This document shows positions 59,413 through 62,907 of a stretch of DNA of 62,907 nt, in pieces. The stretch is from assembly GCA_002323245.1 (NCBI GenBank), contig DCPU01000009.1, positions 1 to 62,907 on the forward strand, written 5' to 3'. The stretch's first letter is position 1. Each line of letters begins with the position of its first letter. The DNA is from Mariprofundus sp. UBA1536 (GTDB lineage: Bacteria > Pseudomonadota > Zetaproteobacteria > Mariprofundales > Mariprofundaceae). The notes under the pieces are model-generated. The model did no database searches. It was not told the DNA's origin and was given only the letters and a program-made list of their open reading frames with translations. The translations under genes were made by a program, and so were the position numbers.

Positions 59413-62073
59413 ATGCCAAACAGAAACGTAGAGCAACTACCTGCCATTTATGATTGGAAAGTGTGGGTTACACCAATCATCCTTACGATCATTTTGATGG
59501 TCTGTCTTTCCTATAGCTACCTTCTCTTTCACACTTTGGCTGAGTTATTCTCTGTGATTGTCGGTGTACTGATGTTTGTAGTTGCAGTGTTTAGCTATAA
59601 ATACGCCCAAGACAATTTCGTCACCTACCTTGGTATCGGCTACTTTTGGATTGCCGCCATGGATTTGATTCATACGCTGCTTTATAAAGGCATGGCCATT
59701 GCTGAAGTCGAAGTGGTGCAACACGCCACACAGTTTTGGATTGCCAATCGCTACTTTGAAGCCTTCTTATTACTTAGCGCTCCCATCTTTTGTGGTCGTT
59801 GGCTTGGCAACACATCCAAGTTTATCGTATTTGGAGCAATAGCTACCGTCTGTTATTTGCTCATTATCAGTGGTATTTTTCCCGATGCATATATTGAAGG
59901 CGAGGGTCTTACCGACTTTAAAATTTACAGTGAATACATCATTTGTCTCATTCTTGGCCTAGCCCTTTATAACCTCTACCGTTATCAAGATAAACTCAAA
60001 TCAGCCATTTTCCCTTTCTTGGCCATGTCTATCGTATTGACCATTTTCGCAGAGCTGGCCTTCACCAGCTATATCAGCCTCTATGGCCCAACCAATATCC
60101 TTGGTCATATTTTCAAGCTGTTTTCTTTTTGGTTGATTCTTTATTCGATTGTTCGCATCAGTTTGCAAGCGCCCTATATTGCCCTGGAGAAGTCCACGAA
60201 CTTACTAAAAGGTTTGCGTGACAACATTCCTGATCTGATTTTCTATAAAGATAACGAAGGCATCTATTTTGGCTGTAACCAGGCCTTTTGTGATTTAATC
60301 GGCAAAAAAAATGAATCTGAGGTGATTGGTCGCAGCGATTATGATTTGTTTGGCAGCGATATGGCAGACCTCTTTCGCAGCAAAGATCACGAAATGTTTG
60401 AATCAGGTTTTACCACACATAGTGATGAGTGGGTCACCAATGCTGATGGCACAAAACGATTGATGGATACCGTAAAAACTCCATTTTTAAATAACAACGG
60501 CCTAGTCATCGGCCTTATTGGTATCAGCCGTGATATTACCGAGCGGAAAGCTATCGAACTTAACTTACAAAAAGTGTCCATGGCTGTAGAGCAAGCGGGC
60601 GAAGCCGTTCTGATGACAGGCAAAACCGGTCACATCGAATATGTGAATAATGCTTTTTTGAATTTAACGGGTTACAGCTCTGCTGAGATGCTTGGCCAGC
60701 ACATCAGTGTGTTGCAAACCGATAAGCAAAAACAATCTTTTTATGAAGAATTATGGGCGACCATTAACCGCGGCGAAACTTGGCAGGATAGACTTATCAA
60801 TGCCAAAAATGATGGCAGCTTTTATCCCGCATTACTCACCGTATCTCCGATGTTTGATAGCAATCATACCATTTGTAACTTCATCGCCATTCAGCAGGAT
60901 TTAACTGCTTATGAAGGTTTAGCCGAGCAGTTTTACCAATCACAAAAGATGGAGGCTGTGGGCACATTGATAGGCGGTATCGCCCATGATTTCAACAACA
61001 CCTTGGCCGGGATCACCGGCAACCTTTATTTGGCAAAAATGAGTGCCAGCAACTTACCCGAAGTGGTAAGCAGATTAAGCGACATTGAAAAACTTGCCTT
61101 TCAAGCCGCGGCAATGATTCGTCAATTGCTTACCTTCTCACGCAAAGGAACACTGCAGATGAACCCCATCTCCATCACACCTTTTTTAAAAGAAGTGATT
61201 AAACTTCAAGAGGTCACTGTGCCTGAAAACATTAAATTAACTTATGATATTGATAACATCATACCAACACTCAATGGTGACATTAATTTACTCCAGCAAG
61301 CCCTGATTAACCTGATTAACAATGCCAGAGATGCATTAGAACACGCCACTGCACCTAAGATTTCAATTCAACTCAAGCAACAACAAGCAGATTCAGCCTT
61401 TAAAAACAAATATCCTCAAATCAAGGCCGATGATATCGCCTGCATTACTATCAGCGATAATGGTCAGGGCATAAAACCAAAGGACATCGAACATATCTTT
61501 GAGCCGTTTTTCACCACCAAACCCGAAGGCAAAGGTACTGGCCTTGGCCTTTCCATGGTATTTGACGCAGTGCGCTCGCATGGCGGTGAGATTGGGGTGG
61601 AATCACATCTCGGACAAGGCACCACTTTCACCATCTACCTGCCTCTGGGAAAAAAGGCGGTTGTATCGCCGCTCCCGAGCAACGAGCAAACCATCATCCA
61701 TGGCAAGGGTGAAACCATCTTGCTTGCCGATGATGATCCAGCCGTCCTTACTGCCTTAGGCTCAGTATTACAATCACTTGGCTATCGTGTGCTCGCTGCA
61801 AAAGATGGCGTCGAAGCTGTCAATGTGTATACGGCGCATCAAGCCGATATCGATTTATTGATTCTTGATGTAGTCATGCCCAATTTGGGCGGCGTTGAAG
61901 CCCTTGCCCGTATTCGAGCCCTATCCCCTGATGTGAAAGTGATTTTCGCCACTGGATATGATAAGAGCAATGACCTTTCCGACAAAGTTCACCACAAACA
62001 AGAAATGTTTGTGCGAAAGCCCTATGCCGTGAGCGAATTAAGCAAAATGATTCGCGACAAACTTGATTCGTAA
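59413..62073 (+). CDS. MASE3-PAS-PAS hybrid sensor histidine kinase
   Basis: 886 residues from ATG 59413, behind AAAAGGA; a longer frame to 59368 is not conserved. Residues 1-265 are a MASE3 sensor of about seven membrane helices (AELFSVIVGVLMFVVAVFSY; DLIHTLLYKGM). Two PAS domains follow (about 275-385 and 395-505). His525 in GIAHDFNNTLAGI is the phosphorylated residue, and the ATPase ends in GTGLGLSMVF. The C-terminal receiver (about 765-886) has Asp819 in LLILDVVMP. It has no adjacent response regulator or HPt protein, so its partner is elsewhere. Ligand unknown. Confidence 0.88.
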   Translation: MPNRNVEQLPAIYDWKVWVTPIILTIILMVCLSYSYLLFHTLAELFSVIVGVLMFVVAVFSYKYAQDNFVTYLGIGYFWIAAMDLIHTLLYKGMAIAEVEVVQHATQFWIANRYFEAFLLLSAPIFCGRWLGNTSKFIVFGAIATVCYLLIISGIFPDAYIEGEGLTDFKIYSEYIICLILGLALYNLYRYQDKLKSAIFPFLAMSIVLTIFAELAFTSYISLYGPTNILGHIFKLFSFWLILYSIVRISLQAPYIALEKSTNLLKGLRDNIPDLIFYKDNEGIYFGCNQAFCDLIGKKNESEVIGRSDYDLFGSDMADLFRSKDHEMFESGFTTHSDEWVTNADGTKRLMDTVKTPFLNNNGLVIGLIGISRDITERKAIELNLQKVSMAVEQAGEAVLMTGKTGHIEYVNNAFLNLTGYSSAEMLGQHISVLQTDKQKQSFYEELWATINRGETWQDRLINAKNDGSFYPALLTVSPMFDSNHTICNFIAIQQDLTAYEGLAEQFYQSQKMEAVGTLIGGIAHDFNNTLAGITGNLYLAKMSASNLPEVVSRLSDIEKLAFQAAAMIRQLLTFSRKGTLQMNPISITPFLKEVIKLQEVTVPENIKLTYDIDNIIPTLNGDINLLQQALINLINNARDALEHATAPKISIQLKQQQADSAFKNKYPQIKADDIACITISDNGQGIKPKDIEHIFEPFFTTKPEGKGTGLGLSMVFDAVRSHGGEIGVESHLGQGTTFTIYLPLGKKAVVSPLPSNEQTIIHGKGETILLADDDPAVLTALGSVLQSLGYRVLAAKDGVEAVNVYTAHQADIDLLILDVVMPNLGGVEALARIRALSPDVKVIFATGYDKSNDLSDKVHHKQEMFVRKPYAVSELSKMIRDKLDS

Positions 62074-62102
62074 TCCAGTTTCAGCTTCTTCACGCAGTAA
62101 TA

Positions 62103-62780
62103 TTACTGAATAAAACCATTAAGATTGCCCTGAATGCTGGATATTTTATTGTTTCGTTCTCGCTCCCAATCATCCACTGGGTCTAGTTTGGACCAAGCTG
62201 TAAACAATTGGCGCTGCTTTTTACTGATGCGAATGCCGTAAGCTTGTTCCATATAAAAATAAGTGCGGGCAATATCGCCGCGAATATTTTCTGCTGGCTC
62301 GGCAATCTTCTGCTTAAAATTAACCTCAAAATCCACAGCTCCATAACCGCGAAGCTCGCCATCAATCAATCCATATTTGAAGTTTGAGCGATCGCCATTC
62401 ATCTCGCCCACGGCAGGTTGTAGATTGTGTAGATCGGATTCCATGGCATTAAATATAGGATCTTTCTTACAAGCTTTACGCCCACCCTTTTGCCAACATT
62501 GCAACTGATGACCAAATTCCCACGCAGGCATCACATGCTCCCACTCCACTCGGCTGGCGCGCTTGGCTTGTTTGCGAGGCGTATAACCACAAGAAGCCCA
62601 ATCTACCACTTTCTTGGCATCAAAAGCACAGTGTCCATAAAACGTTGTTCTATGCGCTTTATAGATTTGCATTTGCAAAATCTTCTTCGATTGTGAAAAG
62701 GTGGTGCCCGAAGTGTTTCCTGCTGCCAGAGCATGCCAAGGGCTTAAAAATAAAAATAATAAAATCAATGATATACGCAT
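62103..62780 (-). CDS. endA: Endonuclease I (periplasmic, EndA/NucM)
   Basis: 225 residues with a signal peptide (RISLILLFLFLSPWHALA, cleaved after ALA). The His-Me finger core is EWEHVMPAW with catalytic His, followed by DLHNLQPAVGEMNGDRSN. Two cysteine pairs (GHCAFD, SCGY; QCWQ, ACKK) probably form disulfides, fitting the periplasm. It cuts double-stranded DNA. The gene is convergent with the hybrid kinase; the IS lies 105 bases upstream of its start. Confidence 0.92.
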   Translation of the reverse strand: MRISLILLFLFLSPWHALAAGNTSGTTFSQSKKILQMQIYKAHRTTFYGHCAFDAKKVVDWASCGYTPRKQAKRASRVEWEHVMPAWEFGHQLQCWQKGGRKACKKDPIFNAMESDLHNLQPAVGEMNGDRSNFKYGLIDGELRGYGAVDFEVNFKQKIAEPAENIRGDIARTYFYMEQAYGIRISKKQRQLFTAWSKLDPVDDWERERNNKISSIQGNLNGFIQ

Positions 62781-62820
62781 GGCGCGGCACTATACGAAAG
62801 AAAAGTGCTAACGATAGCGA

Positions 62821-62850
62821 ATTATAAAAAGGAACTACCTAGCCTGCTAA
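62821..62850 (-). promoter_or_regulatory. Sigma-70-type promoter of endA
   Basis: On the minus strand TTAGCA (62850-62845) and a perfect TATAAT (62826-62821) are separated by 18 bases, 41 bases before the endA ATG. The IS end lies 35 bases upstream of the -35, so the promoter is intact. Confidence 0.6.
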
Positions 62851-62884
62851 AAGCAGCGTTTAGCTGGTTTGTTTTACCCTGCAC

Positions 62885-62907
62885 CACTACTGTCCGGTTA
62901 AGCATTG
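62885..62907 (-). repeat. IS terminal repeat, right copy (window edge)
   Basis: The last 23 bases, containing CTACTGTCCGGTTAA, are the exact reverse complement of 147-169. They are the 3' end of a second copy of the same insertion sequence, on the minus strand, whose body lies beyond the right edge. Confidence 0.85.

Noticed and set aside
62805..62884. Short frame from GTG toward the right IS end that could be the start of a membrane protein
   Set aside because: Only about 26 codons, no ribosome-binding site, and it overlaps the well-formed endA promoter on the other strand.
1..62907. CRISPR array, rRNA genes or prophage
   Set aside because: No regularly spaced repeats, no rRNA-like stretches and no phage structural or integrase genes were seen.

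Overview
The window reads as a densely packed chromosomal segment of a Gram-negative member of the Pseudomonadota. The evidence is outer-membrane machinery (Lol permease and ATPase, OprP-like porins, a PagL-like deacylase, signal peptides), the ihfA-merR-tRNA-Pro block, the rpoZ-spoT-ridA block and PhoB/PhoR control with Pho boxes. The base composition is moderately AT-rich by eye. The gene set (sucrose synthesis, phosphate scavenging, many redox genes) would suit a marine autotroph or methylotroph, for example among Zeta- or Gammaproteobacteria. That placement is inference; no gene here fixes the genus.

Both edges end in the same 23-base sequence in opposite orientation: the terminus of an insertion sequence (IS). 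On the left, the last 51 codons of its presumed transposase are visible, and the element has landed inside a truC-like pseudouridine synthase gene, leaving only its first 33 codons. No rRNA or CRISPR array is present. No gene-free stretch exceeds about 300 bases; the longest are 52395-52658 (a promoter-like region with a small leader ORF) and 23635-23845 (divergent Pho promoters).

Layout. (1) 0.2-10.4 kb: housekeeping and accessory genes: hrpB, an M20 amidohydrolase, a MYG1-family protein followed by a leucine-rich-repeat protein kinase, panE, an acyltransferase, a small HELGH protein, an rluC-like gene without an S4 domain, and gloA. (2) 10.5-21.2 kb: an FAD dehydrogenase, trxB, ndk-lysS, a CBS protein with an NhaD antiporter, lolC / TPR-cNMP protein / lolD, ihfA, merR and tRNA-Pro. 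(3) 21.2-33.3 kb: a phosphate island. It holds phoR, phoB and a cNMP-fold protein on the minus strand. Facing them are two tandem OprP-like porins, pstS, pstC, pstA, pstB, phoU and a DUF47-pit pair. Three Pho boxes sit at the expected promoters, three terminators punctuate the array, and a hairpin covers the ribosome-binding site of the DUF47 gene.

(4) 33.3-41.9 kb: gluQ with a TrkA-type antiporter, rpoZ-spoT-ridA, a glycosyltransferase, mscL with a C-terminal zinc ribbon, and two small proteins. (5) 41.8-52.4 kb: comEC, ribD, a VF530-family protein, a PagL-like enzyme, a NodIJ-type ABC exporter, a spermidine-synthase-like protein, rsgA, and an 835-residue CoA-disulfide-reductase / rhodanese / TusA / DsrE-like fusion. 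(6) 52.6-59.3 kb: a sucrose operon (sucrose-phosphate synthase, sucrose-phosphatase, PfkB sugar kinase, amylosucrase, galU) with overlapping or tightly spaced genes. It would make sucrose, and either polymerise its glucose unit to glucan or return the fructose to metabolism. (7) 59.4-62.9 kb: a MASE3-PAS-PAS hybrid histidine kinase, endonuclease I, and the right IS terminus.

The least ordinary items are the IS-broken truC, the occluded ribosome-binding site before the DUF47-pit pair, the degenerate cNMP-fold protein at the head of the phoBR operon, the TPR/dual-cNMP protein between lolC and lolD, and the four-module sulfur-redox fusion.
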